A stretch of DNA of 64,000 nucleotides from Mannheimia granulomatis (GCF_011455695.1 NZ_CP015030.1:2214481-2278480), one strand, 5' to 3'; counted from the stretch's first letter, positions 39,501 to 49,002 are shown. Notes: a model not told the origin generated them from the sequence alone. Made by a program: numbers and translations.

Positions 39501-42127
39501 CAACAGTTGTTGATGGTAAATTTGAGGTTGAGGTTACGGTAAGCGAAACCAGCTTAGCGAATGCAAGATTAGAGTCGAGCAAGCGTAAGGTAAAAGCCAA
39601 CTATACGGCAAAAGATGAGGCAGGTAATGAAGAAGCGGCAGATGAAGCTAGCCGTCCTTATGAGCTGGATCTCTATAGTGAAATTAATATTACCAAAGTA
39701 GGGAATAATTTCGATGCTACTCCTGCGATGATGACGCGTATTTATGGTAGCGTTCAAGAGTTCGAATTTATGAAGTTCTCTAATCGAACATTTAACTGGT
39801 ATAACGAAGGACAAAATGCGCGATTTATTCGTACTGCAACGCTTGTTATTGGTGAAAAGAGTTATAAAGTCGGATTTAACGGAAAAGCTAAAACTTTCCA
39901 AGTGGATATACCGAATGAAGATTTAGTTGGGCTAGCTGGAAAATCAGTGTCGCTGAATTTCAATGATGATGTGAACTATCGTATCTCTGAAGAGAGGGTT
40001 TACGGCACTCTGGTTGTAAACGGTAAACATAATATCTATGGCGCGCAATCTGTACCGGTCGCTAAACGTTTCACTTTGACAGGTGATATTTTGGAGCAAA
40101 ACGGTCAGAATAGTTATACGGTTAAGACGATAACTGATAAATCCGAAATCAGCGGGACTGTAACAGGTAGTGATGTTAAAGTCGGCGATGGCATTGAAGT
40201 CAAAGTTGGTGATAAGGTATTCACGACCGAGGTTAAAGCAGGAAATGTCTTTAGCCTTGAAGTTGATAACAAAGTATTGAGAGATAATGAAAGCAAGGTA
40301 GTCGCTGCAACGTTGAAAAACAGTGGAGGCGCCGTTTCTGATGTTGAAAGCTATGCTTCGGCAAATTCCTTGAATGGTGAATTTGTCTCTCGCCATTCCC
40401 GTGTGGTGAAAGCAACCAGACAAATTGATTCAACTAAAGAAAACTACAATTTCTTCTACCCAATCGACCTATTAGAAGTCAATGATACCTCTAATTCTGG
40501 TTTTTTAGGCAGGTATGCTGTCGGTGGGCAAGATGAACCACTGAAAATTAAGTACCACTTCTTAATGCGAAATGAATTAAGTTCCGTACCGGCTAATGTT
40601 CAAGGGGCATCTTCCTCGTCAACAGGTAAACCATCGTGGGGCTTTGAAGACGATCCGAAGTTAGCCAATTACTTCCGTGAGGCATATAAAACGATTGAGA
40701 AGTTTACCAATCTCAAGTTTGAAGAAGTTGGTAGTTATCAAGAGGTTGCTGATGGTAAAGGCACATTGATTATGCTGTTGAAGTATAAGGCGAATCTGAA
40801 TTCGGCATCGGCATTTGCTTCCCCGGGTGGTAATATTACTTGGAATACTAACCTAGACTATTGGGGCGGTGGTGACGATTATGTGTTCTATAATGCTTTA
40901 CACGAGATCACCCATACATTCAATATGAAGCATATGAATGAACCGTTTAGTGCGAATAAAATTCCTGAGGCAAGCGTTGAGTTCTCGAATATGTCTTATA
41001 CTGCTCATCCTTTAACCGAAGGTATGCGTGAACTACGCCTGTATGACCTCGCTTATTTGCATTATCGTTTTGGTGTGAACCGAGAGCATCGTGCTGGCAA
41101 TGATGTTTATACGTTTAAAAACTATAATGGGCGTTCAGCGGATGGTGACATCTATATTTGGGACGGCGGCGGTGTGGATACCTTTGATGCTTCCAATGAG
41201 AAAGAGAGCGTCACAGTTAATCTCACACCCGGATCGTGGAACTATCGTGGTGCAGCCAGAACGAAATATTTTGCCGTGGAAGCTGCGGAAACGTATGATA
41301 GAGCTGCTTACTTTGGTTTACCCAGTGATACACCGTTTGCGAACAAGTTCCCAGGTAGTTTTACGGATACGAAGACCTTTAATAATTACACAGAGGGCCA
41401 GTCATTTATCGGCTATGGCACGCAAATTGAAAACCTTATCGGTTCAAAATTTGATGATAAACTCACTGGTAATAAAGCAGCGAACAACATATTTGGCGGA
41501 GACGGTGTTGATACAATCGCTGGAGGCGAGGGTGACGATTTTATTAACGGCGGTCTTGGTGATGATCTAATGTTCGGTAACCAAGGCAATGATACCTATG
41601 TGATTGATAGTGTAGCAGATGTGGTAACCGAAGAAGTTGATCAAGGCACAGACCATATTTACAGCCTTGTAAACTATACCTTAGATGCGAACGTGGAAAA
41701 TCTAACTCTGATCGGCACAACAGCGAAAAACGGTACAGGTAATGCCCTCAACAACGAAATCCGAGGTAATGATGCTGGCAATACTCTAAACGGATTGGCT
41801 GGTAACGATATTTTAATCGGTGGCTTGGGAGTCGATACCTTAAGCGGTGGAGAAGGGCAAGATACGTTCGTCTTTGAAAGTAGCTTAAACGGTAAAGTTG
41901 ATACCATTACTGATTTCGTAGTAGGTCAAGATAAAATCAAACTCTCTGCAACGATTTTCTCTGCGATCAGTGCCGATTTAAGTAATATCAAGGAGCACCT
42001 GTTCTACGATACAGCTTCGGGCAAGTTAAGCTATAACAGCCAGAACAGCGGTGCAGATAATGCGACGCCATTTGCGATAGTGGCAGGCTTACAAAACTTG
42101 GAAGGCGATAAGTTTATTATCGGCTAA
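36536..42127 (+). CDS. Large Ig-repeat RTX protein with serralysin-type metalloprotease domain
   Basis: 1863 residues with no Sec signal. The N-terminal module (1-115) is followed by a hydrophobic segment (about 117-137, GLGAAALIGGALALSGG), as in BapA-type adhesins, and an acidic/Lys linker. Eight Ig-like repeats of about 95-110 residues (about 179-1035) each open with a pattern like ITLNTIADDNIVNIAES. A metzincin domain has HEITHTFNMKH (His1456, Glu1457, His1460, His1466) and Met-turn NMSYT (Met1486). It is followed by an M10 C-terminal part and RTX nonapeptides (GGEGDDFINGGLGDDLMFGN, about 1653-1690, and again near 1745-1778), then a C-terminal secretion region. Type I secretion is expected, but no exporter genes are here. 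It is probably a secreted or surface adhesin-protease. The only Cys residues are a CPCQSC cluster at 975-980. Confidence 0.88.
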   Translation: MSQYTIKVITKAAENSIPLTHSSNTAKIQAQENAKYQIFDEQGELIVNPKVEKINEDDLAVYLDNSSEPSFILEDYYSVYPIEDSAYLAEISASLATSSREAPFVLASEVASAGLTSKILYGLGAAALIGGALALSGGSGGSSGSAPAKPAEKPKDDKNVEEDKKAEENKEETPNTTGESINVTLSFNSVTSDNLVNLSESKDEVVVSGQFTADKSFTQAQVWLEIGSERFKATVTGTTFSAKIPGTLLAQHQQVKASVSIENGQSKGNAESVHSYGVDTEIVHPNITLNTIADDNIVNIAESNQAVLKVGGKVTNVPGSEAKPNDKVIVKIGEQTFVTTLKSDLSFEIAASGQLLAKNRKISVELETTDNAGNAIKTLAEKAYTVDLLIVNPEIQINAIATDDILNATELKNDVVISGSVTNVGESAVKKDDAITLEIGSHRITTKLDEQLKFSISVSGEWLKDNDRIDVTLTTEDPAGNRKESQASRNYKIDKEIEHPKITFDVVTYDNTINQTEGTSGQNVAVSGKVENVDGSEAKIGDKVILTIGDRQFEAMLTDDLTFSVNVPGDVLVNTELKVKASLLTKDIAGNELVTNAEHSYFIDQVIADPTITIENITPDNIVNIQESGEKIIVRGKVENVVNSAAKANDKVVIKIGERTFETSLQADLSFSVEVDGTLLAKNNSIEATLTTQDTAENRLTTVKTHNYLVDTDIAAPNLIIDKIATDDIINAVEKKAETILVTGKAVNVAHAEAKEGDVVTLTVGQSQVTGKLDRELKFSIPVSTIALVNHKEISANLSTQDSALNSITAQASKTVSVDDSFNVSVSVSDIAVDNKVNKQEAAGQITLSGTYTAEADVKAGSVVITLLINNQERAAEVNTQNNTWQLVVAGGDLALAEGENRIVAKIKAEDTAGNPAESTTTQAYQVDTVLNKPVVTITSIAEDDVIDATEVNGKIKIKGIVENAEGDNPVVVLCPCQSCASGWKEVEATVVDGKFEVEVTVSETSLANARLESSKRKVKANYTAKDEAGNEEAADEASRPYELDLYSEINITKVGNNFDATPAMMTRIYGSVQEFEFMKFSNRTFNWYNEGQNARFIRTATLVIGEKSYKVGFNGKAKTFQVDIPNEDLVGLAGKSVSLNFNDDVNYRISEERVYGTLVVNGKHNIYGAQSVPVAKRFTLTGDILEQNGQNSYTVKTITDKSEISGTVTGSDVKVGDGIEVKVGDKVFTTEVKAGNVFSLEVDNKVLRDNESKVVAATLKNSGGAVSDVESYASANSLNGEFVSRHSRVVKATRQIDSTKENYNFFYPIDLLEVNDTSNSGFLGRYAVGGQDEPLKIKYHFLMRNELSSVPANVQGASSSSTGKPSWGFEDDPKLANYFREAYKTIEKFTNLKFEEVGSYQEVADGKGTLIMLLKYKANLNSASAFASPGGNITWNTNLDYWGGGDDYVFYNALHEITHTFNMKHMNEPFSANKIPEASVEFSNMSYTAHPLTEGMRELRLYDLAYLHYRFGVNREHRAGNDVYTFKNYNGRSADGDIYIWDGGGVDTFDASNEKESVTVNLTPGSWNYRGAARTKYFAVEAAETYDRAAYFGLPSDTPFANKFPGSFTDTKTFNNYTEGQSFIGYGTQIENLIGSKFDDKLTGNKAANNIFGGDGVDTIAGGEGDDFINGGLGDDLMFGNQGNDTYVIDSVADVVTEEVDQGTDHIYSLVNYTLDANVENLTLIGTTAKNGTGNALNNEIRGNDAGNTLNGLAGNDILIGGLGVDTLSGGEGQDTFVFESSLNGKVDTITDFVVGQDKIKLSATIFSAISADLSNIKEHLFYDTASGKLSYNSQNSGADNATPFAIVAGLQNLEGDKFIIG

Positions 42128-42160
42128 TATTGGAATAGAAAACCCGATAGAAAAAATGGT

Positions 42161-42373
42161 CTGCACCCCAAAAGTTGGACTAAATTTCCAACAGATTAAG
42201 GTGCAGATTTTTATGCTTAAATATAACCAATGTTTCAAATACCAAGTCATTGATTTCTATTCGGAAGCTCAACGTGACTTATTTTCAACTCTTCATCATT
42301 CCAAACAGATTTATACTACCGAATAAAAGTTAGCCGTCATCTAAATTGGCAACAGATACAAAATATGCTTTAA
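42161..42373 (+). mobile_element. Insertion sequence remnant (IS3-like, decayed)
   Basis: CTGCACCCCAAAAGTTGGAC at 42161-42180 looks like the end of an IS3-family element. It is followed by a 37-codon ORF (42213-42326, starting MLKYNQCFKYQVIDFY) resembling the N-terminus of such transposases, then a short out-of-frame tail (42326-42373) reading SRHLNWQQIQNML. No matching second terminal repeat is seen. It appears to be an internally deleted fossil; family assignment is from memory of such ends. Confidence 0.45.
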
Positions 42374-42495
42374 CAAGCGGTCAAAAAACTGCCAAAAAAA
42401 GCAAAGCCATAACAGACGCAAAATGTCCATTATGGCTATTTCATTAGGAAAGTAGACTCAATTTTATCTACTATGCTTTTTTGCAAATTTTATCA

Positions 42496-42521
42496 CTCCC
42501 CAACCTATCTGGCTTGGGGAG
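42496..42521 (-). terminator. Hairpin after the sialidase gene
   Basis: CTCCCCAA and TTGGGGAG can pair across the segment; on the minus strand the hairpin lies directly after the sialidase stop and is followed by an A/T-rich tract. Confidence 0.5.
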
Positions 42522-42527
42522 ATGATT

Positions 42528-45500
42528 TTAGAAGCGGTATTCTAATTTTGCATTGAACTGTGTTTGATGGATTTTCGCTTTATCTAACGCTTTGCGATGA
42601 GCTACGCCAAGTTCAAGAAAGAACTGCTCAGTTAGTGCAATATCACCGTTTAATTTAAATACTAATCCGCTGCCTAGACTGCCAGATTTAAATTGCTCGG
42701 TTTGATTAGCTTGAATCGCTACTTTTCCGCCACGACTGTGTTGATGTTCATAGAATGCCCCTGCATTTAAACGAATTCGATCACCTTTCCAACTCAGGTT
42801 TGCTCCAATATGCTGGGTAAAGACTTTAAACGGATCAATATTTACTGCCCAATTACCCACTCGGTTGTTTGTTGAAGTTTTCACTTGTTGGTAAGTTAAG
42901 CCCCAAACCGGTGTAACTGCCACATTGCCCAATGGAATTTGATAACCAACTTCTCCCGATGCTTGGAATTGTTTACCTTTTACGCTGGCAACATTTTGAG
43001 CATCAGCAGTATGGATCTTACCTTTTTGTACGTGGTAACCAATACTCGTATTAACAATCAGATTATCCCACTGATTATGTAACGCAGCCATAAATGAGGT
43101 CGATTTATAACGAGTTTCACTCCAACCGTCTGCGGCCTGTGGATTGACACTATATTTACCAAAACCAAGTCCTAAATGTAGCTCACTGTTCACACCAATC
43201 GGTAGATAGCCGCCAAATAAGGTGCTACTTTGCTTAGCTTTAAAGTTATAGCCGTAGTTGATAAATGATAGATTAGAGTCATAACGACTGTTACCGTTTT
43301 GTTGGCTGACATAGAAACCTCTTTTATCATGCGTCCAGAGATTTGCCATAAATTGTTGACGAATCAAATTGCCGTGATTATACATTGCAATAGGTGCAAC
43401 TAAATAAGACGGAACTCGACTGTTAATTGCTGCACGATGGGTTGGTTGAACTGTGTTACTCGGATTTGAGGCATTGTCTATATCTACGCTGTTTCCACTG
43501 ATCGGATTATCAGTATTACTACTATTCGGATTTGATGTGCTGTCTATATCTCTGTCGTTTCTATCGACTGGATTATTAGCATTATCGCTATTACTCGGAT
43601 TTGAGATGTTAACTGTATCTTCACTGTTTCTACTGACCGAATTATCAGTGCTTTCACCACCATTCAGAGTTGAGATGTTATCTGTATCTCCTCTGTTTCC
43701 ATCGATCGGATTATCAGTACTTTCACTGCTATTCGGATTTGATGTATTGCCTATATCTACGCTGTGTCCACCGGCCGGATTATCAGTACTTTCACTACTA
43801 TTCGGATTATTATTTTCCAGTGTGGATGGAGTTGGTTCGGTGTAGCGAATGACAGATTCGGGGCTGTTACCTTCTTCATCAATCAATAGATTTTGTAGAC
43901 GGTAATCATAGTAGTCATTACCATTGACTTTTTTATCGACACTTACGAGAGTAAATTTGTAAATATTGCTTACATCCGCACCGCTTGCAGTTGCTTTATT
44001 CAGAACAAACTGTCCTAACTCACCGTTGCCTTTAACCTGTACTAACGACAGACCTTCATCGGCATCATATTGACCATTTTGGTTTTTATCCGATACACCT
44101 TTTTCTGTGCCTAGTAGTTTGGCTTCAACACGGTTTGGTTCGGTAGTAGTTAAGTCACCTTCAATAATCACACGGTCGTGATCCCAACGTTGCATATTTT
44201 GGAAGATGTTATTGATCCGTAATACTAAATCGGTACCCAATGAGTTAACGCTACCAAAGGTTAAAGTCTGTGGAGTGAAGGAGCTTGCATTACGGAATGC
44301 TCTACCACTATTGACAATTGGCTGTTGAGCAGCCGGTTCAATTATCGCTCCTTTTGCCCATACGCTATGGGTATCAATTTTACCATTCCCGCTTAGTACT
44401 GCACGATTACCTAATACTACTATGCTGCCTTTGATTGTACCTTGTAAATCAGTATTACCCTCTCTCAACTCAGTTAAGCCTGTATGGTTTAGATTAGCGT
44501 TTAATTTCAACGCACCATTACCACTTTTAACGAAATTCCCTTCGCCATTCACATCAGTTGTTAGTTGCACTGTTCTATCTGCATTGTGAACAACAAGATT
44601 ACTCAATTTATCCAATTTAGTGTGCTCGATATTTACTGTACTACCGTCAGTAAGTACTAAGTTTGCCTCGGTCAAAACCACTTCTTTGGCTTGGTGTGTG
44701 GTATCTGCTGCATAAGTTATAGTACCTTTGTTTATATCAATCACATTAAGCACAGAGTTTCCTGCTAAGACAAGATTAGCCTCTTTTTCTGTCGGTTGAT
44801 AAGCCAGATTTACTTTTCCGTTCTTATCACCGAGAATACCGTTAATTTGACGACTACCGTTTAAAGCAATAGTTAATCCTGCTTCGGTTTCACTATTTTG
44901 GTTAATTATGTTGCCGTTAATGGTTTCCGCACGAAGCCCTGTAGCAGGTTGAGTAGAGTCATCAATCACAATTTGATTGCCGTTCAGATCCAGCGTGCCT
45001 TGATTAAGTGTAAGATCGCTTAAATTTAATTGATCGGCACTACCTAAACGTACCGTACCGTTTTTATTCACTTGTACGCTACTAAATGCCTGCTTTTCGT
45101 TTTGCTCATTGGCTTTTTGGTTTAATGTTGCCAATCCTTCTTCTACCACTAAGTGTGATAAGTTAATTCCTGTACCGACTTGAATCATCTCACCATCACC
45201 AATTTTGTAGAATGTTTGATCGGCAGAGTCATTTAAATTCACTTCTTTATTGTCAGGATTACGAATATCACGATGGACAAAATTATCATGCCATACTAGT
45301 TCTTGGATATTCAGACGTACATATTGGATATTTTTCCCTTGAACCTCTTCATAAAGTAAACCAATATCACCATTCGGCAGCTCTGTTAAACTGTTATAGG
45401 CATAAGGGGTACCTACTGTAATGTTAGTGCTGTATTTCCAGGCAATTGAGCCGTCATCTTGCACTTCTCCCAACCACACTTTACCATTACTACGTGTAGT

Positions 45501-47399
45501 TGAGTGAGGGTTGGCAAAAATCACGATCTCCTTACCGTTAATTCGCTTGGAGTATTTGATGACAGACATCTGTGAATAAGGATCAAGCAATACATCATCA
45601 AGTACTTTAGAATTTGTCCAGCTATAGCCTCCATCTTTACTGGTAGAGATAACTACTTTTTTCTTGCCGTCAATTAAGTTACGGGAGAACATTTTTATTT
45701 CCCCGTTATCTAGTTCAATAAGCTGTGACTCAGTTGTTTGTTTATAGTAGCTATTTAATAAGCGACTGCCGCCATTTGCTGCCTCCCAGCGGTCGGTTGG
45801 TGCTTCACCTCGTTCCCACGTTTTACCTCCATCACGGCTGATAATGACTGCAGCCGTTTGTGAGCCTTGTAATTTCCCTACATTGTTGGTGTAGTAAACA
45901 GGCATCACTAAGTTACCATTTTTTAGTTGAATACCGTTGCCAGGACCAACTCCCATAAATTGCATCCAATCAGCTTTGACTTGCGGGGTAATATCCACAG
46001 GATTTGACCAAGTTTCACCGTCATCATCACTATGGATTAACCAGAGATAGCTGGTTCTTTTTGCAACTAATGGTGCGGAATCGTTACCTGCATTACGGGT
46101 ATTTAAAAAAATATTACCTAAACGAGTTTCACCTTGATAAAGGTCGCCCAAATCTTTATAGGCAATCTCACGATTACCTTCCATCACTACACGATAGTCG
46201 GTTGCCTGATTATCTTCGTTATACACAACCCCATTTTCACGTACTGTGTATTGATTACCAGCAGTATCAGTTAAAACCCGATAATGTGTTCCACCAATGT
46301 TTTTATAACCAGTACCGTCAGGCTCTGCTCCTGCACCAAAGCCGAAAAGTCCTCGCATTTCAGGGAACATATCTACCAGCATAAAAATCCGACCGGTATT
46401 TTTATCTTGTACGACTAGAGGATCGATTAAAAATGCCGAGTTTTCCGTACCATAATTTTGTGAGGCTAAATCTAAAATTACTTGATCTTCTCCCCAAGTT
46501 TTACCACCGTCGGTACTACGACGAATTACTGTATCGATATTTCCCCAGTCCCCAGCATGTTGATGACGTTTATCGATTGAAGCAATCACTGTACCTTTTT
46601 GCGTTGTAAAAAGAGACGGAATACGGTAACTGTTAGCACCACCTTGCCCCGGTTTAAATATTTCATATTTTTCCGTTTTTTCTGCACCAAAAAGGTTACG
46701 GCGTTCAAAAGCAGCATTTTGTGCTTCGACAAGCTGCTGATGTTTGGTTTTAATTTCATCAGCATTAAGTACATTTTTTGTGATATCTGCATAAAGAATA
46801 TCGCCTGCCAATGGATTTTCGTTTGATCTCATAGCTCTACCAAATATTGCCGTATTTAAGCCAGCTACATCATTAAAGAATTTAGAAGAGTTTGAGGTTT
46901 TTCGTAACTGTCCATCTACATAAATTTTAATTTGCCCTGCATTTTTATCAAAAGTATAGGTGATAGTACGGTAATCACCTACTATACGTGGCAATGCATC
47001 GGTTAATAATTCGGAATTCTGGACAAGATTGACATTATTGTTTTTGATTTCAAGCCCAATATATTCGTTATTATTGCTATCTACACGGCTGTAAAACCAA
47101 AGGTAGTTATTATTTGCAGAAGTATTTGTAACTCCCATTAATGTACCAAAGACATTAGTTGTATTACCTCTTTGATCTCTAGCTGGAGTTTGAGCTACAT
47201 TTCTTACTCTTAAGGTCACCGAGCCGTTTTCTAAATTAAAGAAGTCATCACTTACCTTAGAAGTAATATTCATTGCCCCCAAACTTTTGGTTGAACTATG
47301 CTGATAAATGGTTTCGGCTTGTGACATACTAACTAAGGTTGTTGCTACAAAACCCGCAATAGCAGTTTGTTTAAGCCAAGTTTTTGTTTGCTTTTTCAT
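42528..47399 (-). CDS. Sialidase autotransporter
   Basis: 1623 residues. Signal peptide 1-28 (ending SQA) is followed by a concanavalin-like lectin domain (about 30-215), then a six-bladed sialidase domain with SYRIP (Arg259 of the RIP motif) and Asp boxes STDGGKTW (295-302), SDDDGETW, SRDGGKTW and SKDGGYSW. A beta-helical passenger, a hinge of five degenerate 23-residue repeats (43467-43808) and a C-terminal beta-barrel ending in Phe complete a type V autotransporter. It removes terminal sialic acid from host glycans at the cell surface. The start at 47399 has AGGAG upstream; an ATG at 47456 is less likely because it would hide the signal peptide. The order is that of NanB-type Pasteurella sialidases, but the protein is much longer. 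Confidence 0.92.
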   Translation of the reverse strand: MKKQTKTWLKQTAIAGFVATTLVSMSQAETIYQHSSTKSLGAMNITSKVSDDFFNLENGSVTLRVRNVAQTPARDQRGNTTNVFGTLMGVTNTSANNNYLWFYSRVDSNNNEYIGLEIKNNNVNLVQNSELLTDALPRIVGDYRTITYTFDKNAGQIKIYVDGQLRKTSNSSKFFNDVAGLNTAIFGRAMRSNENPLAGDILYADITKNVLNADEIKTKHQQLVEAQNAAFERRNLFGAEKTEKYEIFKPGQGGANSYRIPSLFTTQKGTVIASIDKRHQHAGDWGNIDTVIRRSTDGGKTWGEDQVILDLASQNYGTENSAFLIDPLVVQDKNTGRIFMLVDMFPEMRGLFGFGAGAEPDGTGYKNIGGTHYRVLTDTAGNQYTVRENGVVYNEDNQATDYRVVMEGNREIAYKDLGDLYQGETRLGNIFLNTRNAGNDSAPLVAKRTSYLWLIHSDDDGETWSNPVDITPQVKADWMQFMGVGPGNGIQLKNGNLVMPVYYTNNVGKLQGSQTAAVIISRDGGKTWERGEAPTDRWEAANGGSRLLNSYYKQTTESQLIELDNGEIKMFSRNLIDGKKKVVISTSKDGGYSWTNSKVLDDVLLDPYSQMSVIKYSKRINGKEIVIFANPHSTTRSNGKVWLGEVQDDGSIAWKYSTNITVGTPYAYNSLTELPNGDIGLLYEEVQGKNIQYVRLNIQELVWHDNFVHRDIRNPDNKEVNLNDSADQTFYKIGDGEMIQVGTGINLSHLVVEEGLATLNQKANEQNEKQAFSSVQVNKNGTVRLGSADQLNLSDLTLNQGTLDLNGNQIVIDDSTQPATGLRAETINGNIINQNSETEAGLTIALNGSRQINGILGDKNGKVNLAYQPTEKEANLVLAGNSVLNVIDINKGTITYAADTTHQAKEVVLTEANLVLTDGSTVNIEHTKLDKLSNLVVHNADRTVQLTTDVNGEGNFVKSGNGALKLNANLNHTGLTELREGNTDLQGTIKGSIVVLGNRAVLSGNGKIDTHSVWAKGAIIEPAAQQPIVNSGRAFRNASSFTPQTLTFGSVNSLGTDLVLRINNIFQNMQRWDHDRVIIEGDLTTTEPNRVEAKLLGTEKGVSDKNQNGQYDADEGLSLVQVKGNGELGQFVLNKATASGADVSNIYKFTLVSVDKKVNGNDYYDYRLQNLLIDEEGNSPESVIRYTEPTPSTLENNNPNSSESTDNPAGGHSVDIGNTSNPNSSESTDNPIDGNRGDTDNISTLNGGESTDNSVSRNSEDTVNISNPSNSDNANNPVDRNDRDIDSTSNPNSSNTDNPISGNSVDIDNASNPSNTVQPTHRAAINSRVPSYLVAPIAMYNHGNLIRQQFMANLWTHDKRGFYVSQQNGNSRYDSNLSFINYGYNFKAKQSSTLFGGYLPIGVNSELHLGLGFGKYSVNPQAADGWSETRYKSTSFMAALHNQWDNLIVNTSIGYHVQKGKIHTADAQNVASVKGKQFQASGEVGYQIPLGNVAVTPVWGLTYQQVKTSTNNRVGNWAVNIDPFKVFTQHIGANLSWKGDRIRLNAGAFYEHQHSRGGKVAIQANQTEQFKSGSLGSGLVFKLNGDIALTEQFFLELGVAHRKALDKAKIHQTQFNAKLEYRF
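43467..43808 (-). repeat. Tandem 69-bp repeats in the sialidase hinge
   Basis: Five consecutive units (23, 23, 23, 23 and 22 codons; 342 bases in all), with consensus like NPNSSESTDNPxxGNSxDIDNxS, rich in Asn, Ser and Asp. They separate the beta-helical passenger from the membrane barrel. Units have diverged at the protein level but keep register, so copy number could vary between strains. Confidence 0.88.
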
Positions 47400-47650
47400 A
47401 GAACTTTCTCCTAATAGGTGATCGCATAATCGCCCATTAAGATAGTAATTCTTCAAAATAGAGTAAAATAGTGGAGTGAAAATCCGAGAACGACTTCACA
47501 GAAAGATTAGGTGGTTGGTTATTTTTTGTTCGTTTTGTTTGTTTTTTATTCTAAGTGTAATCTTTTTTTCGATAAAAATTTGATCGGGTGACAATTATTA
47601 TTCTATTTAAAATAATTCAATTGAAAGTGTTTTTATGAGAGCATTTCAGA

Positions 47651-47713
47651 AAGCGGTTAATTTTGAGGATTTTATCTATTGTGTAGTAAATTTTTCTCAA
47701 AATTCAACCGCTT
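47651..47713 (-). terminator. USS-pair hairpin after hemL
   Basis: AAGCGGTTAATTTTGAG (47651-47667) is complementary to CTCAAAATTCAACCGCTT (47696-47713) apart from one bulged base. It lies directly after the hemL stop on the minus strand and before the sialidase promoter region. Confidence 0.7.
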
Positions 47714-47721
47714 GCAATTAT

Positions 47722-49002
47722 TTATAGCTGAGCGAATGCCTTATCAGCCGCGTCTAACGTACGGGCAATATCAGCATCTGAGTGGGCTAAAGACATAAAT
47801 CCTGCCTCAAATGCCGATGGTGCTAAATAAATACCTTCTTCTAACATTAAATGGAAGAAACGGTTAAATTTAGCCGCATCGCATTTCATCACTTCTTGGA
47901 AGTTGTTTACTGCTTTTTGTTCAGTGAAGAACAGACCAAACATTCCGCCGACATATTGCACCGTTAATGGCACATTGTGTTTATCTGCAAGGGCTTTCAG
48001 ACCTTCTGCTAATGTTTTGGTTTTGAGTGCCAGCGTTTCTTCATTACCGGCTTTCGATAGTTCAGTTAAGCAAGCCAAACCTGCAGCCATTGCAATCGGG
48101 TTGCCTGAAAGTGTACCTGCCTGATAAACCGGGCCGGTTGGGGCGATGTATTCCATTATCTCTTTTTTACCTCCGAAAGCACCGACCGGCATACCGCCAC
48201 CGATAATTTTACCCAGTGTGGTTAAATCAGGCGTAACACCGTAGTAAGATTGAGCTCCACCTAACGCTACACGGAATCCTGTCATCACCTCATCAATAAT
48301 AAATACTGTACCATATTGAGTACAAAGTTCACGTAAGCCTTGTAAGAAACCGTTTTGCGGTGGAATGCAGTTCATATTGCCGGCAACAGGTTCAACAATT
48401 AAGCAGGCAATTTCAGTTGGGTATTGTTCAAAAGCAGCTTTAACTGAATCTAAATCATTATAGGTGCAAGTAAGGGTGTGTTTTGCGAAATCTGCTGGTA
48501 CACCAGGTCCACTTGGCTGCCCAAGGGTTAAAGCGCCTGAACCTGCTTTAACTAACAGAGAATCAGAATGCCCGTGATAACAGCCTTCAAATTTAATGAT
48601 TTTATCCCGACCTGTGTATCCACGAGCCAAGCGAATAGCAGACATTGTGGCTTCTGTGCCTGAACTTACCATTCTTACCATTTCAATAGAAGGGACTAAT
48701 TTGCAGACTAATTCGGCAAGTGTGATCTCCGCTGCTGTTGGCGCACCAAAACTTAATCCGTTCGGTACTGCTTTTAATACCGCATCAATAATTGATGGAT
48801 AGTTATGTCCTAATACCATTGGGCCCCAAGAGCCGACATAGTCAATATACTGTTTTCCATCACTGTCGATAATATAAGCCCCTTGTGCTTTTTCAATAAA
48901 AACAGGTGTGCCACCAACCCCTTTAAAGGCTCTAACAGGAGAATTTACTCCCCCCGGAATAACTTTTTGTGCTTGTTCAAACAGTTTCTCTGACATTGAC
49001 AT
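47722..49002 (-). CDS. hemL: Glutamate-1-semialdehyde 2,1-aminomutase
   Basis: 426-residue PLP enzyme of the C5 pathway converting glutamate-1-semialdehyde to 5-aminolevulinate for haem. The PLP lysine is Lys265 in [18 protein letters not shown], with [10 protein letters not shown] upstream. The length equals that of E. coli HemL (426). It has its own minus-strand unit, ended by a USS hairpin, and is divergent from wecA. The first Met could also be codon 3. Confidence 0.96.
   Translation of the reverse strand: MSMSEKLFEQAQKVIPGGVNSPVRAFKGVGGTPVFIEKAQGAYIIDSDGKQYIDYVGSWGPMVLGHNYPSIIDAVLKAVPNGLSFGAPTAAEITLAELVCKLVPSIEMVRMVSSGTEATMSAIRLARGYTGRDKIIKFEGCYHGHSDSLLVKAGSGALTLGQPSGPGVPADFAKHTLTCTYNDLDSVKAAFEQYPTEIACLIVEPVAGNMNCIPPQNGFLQGLRELCTQYGTVFIIDEVMTGFRVALGGAQSYYGVTPDLTTLGKIIGGGMPVGAFGGKKEIMEYIAPTGPVYQAGTLSGNPIAMAAGLACLTELSKAGNEETLALKTKTLAEGLKALADKHNVPLTVQYVGGMFGLFFTEQKAVNNFQEVMKCDAAKFNRFFHLMLEEGIYLAPSAFEAGFMSLAHSDADIARTLDAADKAFAQL

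Larger units (their letters stand above)
42128..42527. other. 400-base gap between RTX and sialidase genes
   Basis: It holds an IS-like remnant (42161-42373), a USS (42373-42382), a hairpin AGCCATAA/TTATGGCT (42405-42437) that may end the RTX transcript, and a CTCCCCAA/TTGGGGAG hairpin (42496-42521) that may end the sialidase transcript. No intact gene was found. Confidence 0.75.

Noticed and set aside
32552..40423. Minus-strand ORFs of 70-174 codons opposite rpoC and the RTX gene
   Set aside because: They lie wholly antisense to well-supported genes and have no ribosome sites or recognisable domains.
43467..43808. CRISPR-like array, given regular spacing
   Set aside because: The repeats are in-frame 69-bp protein-coding units without unique spacers; they encode the sialidase hinge.
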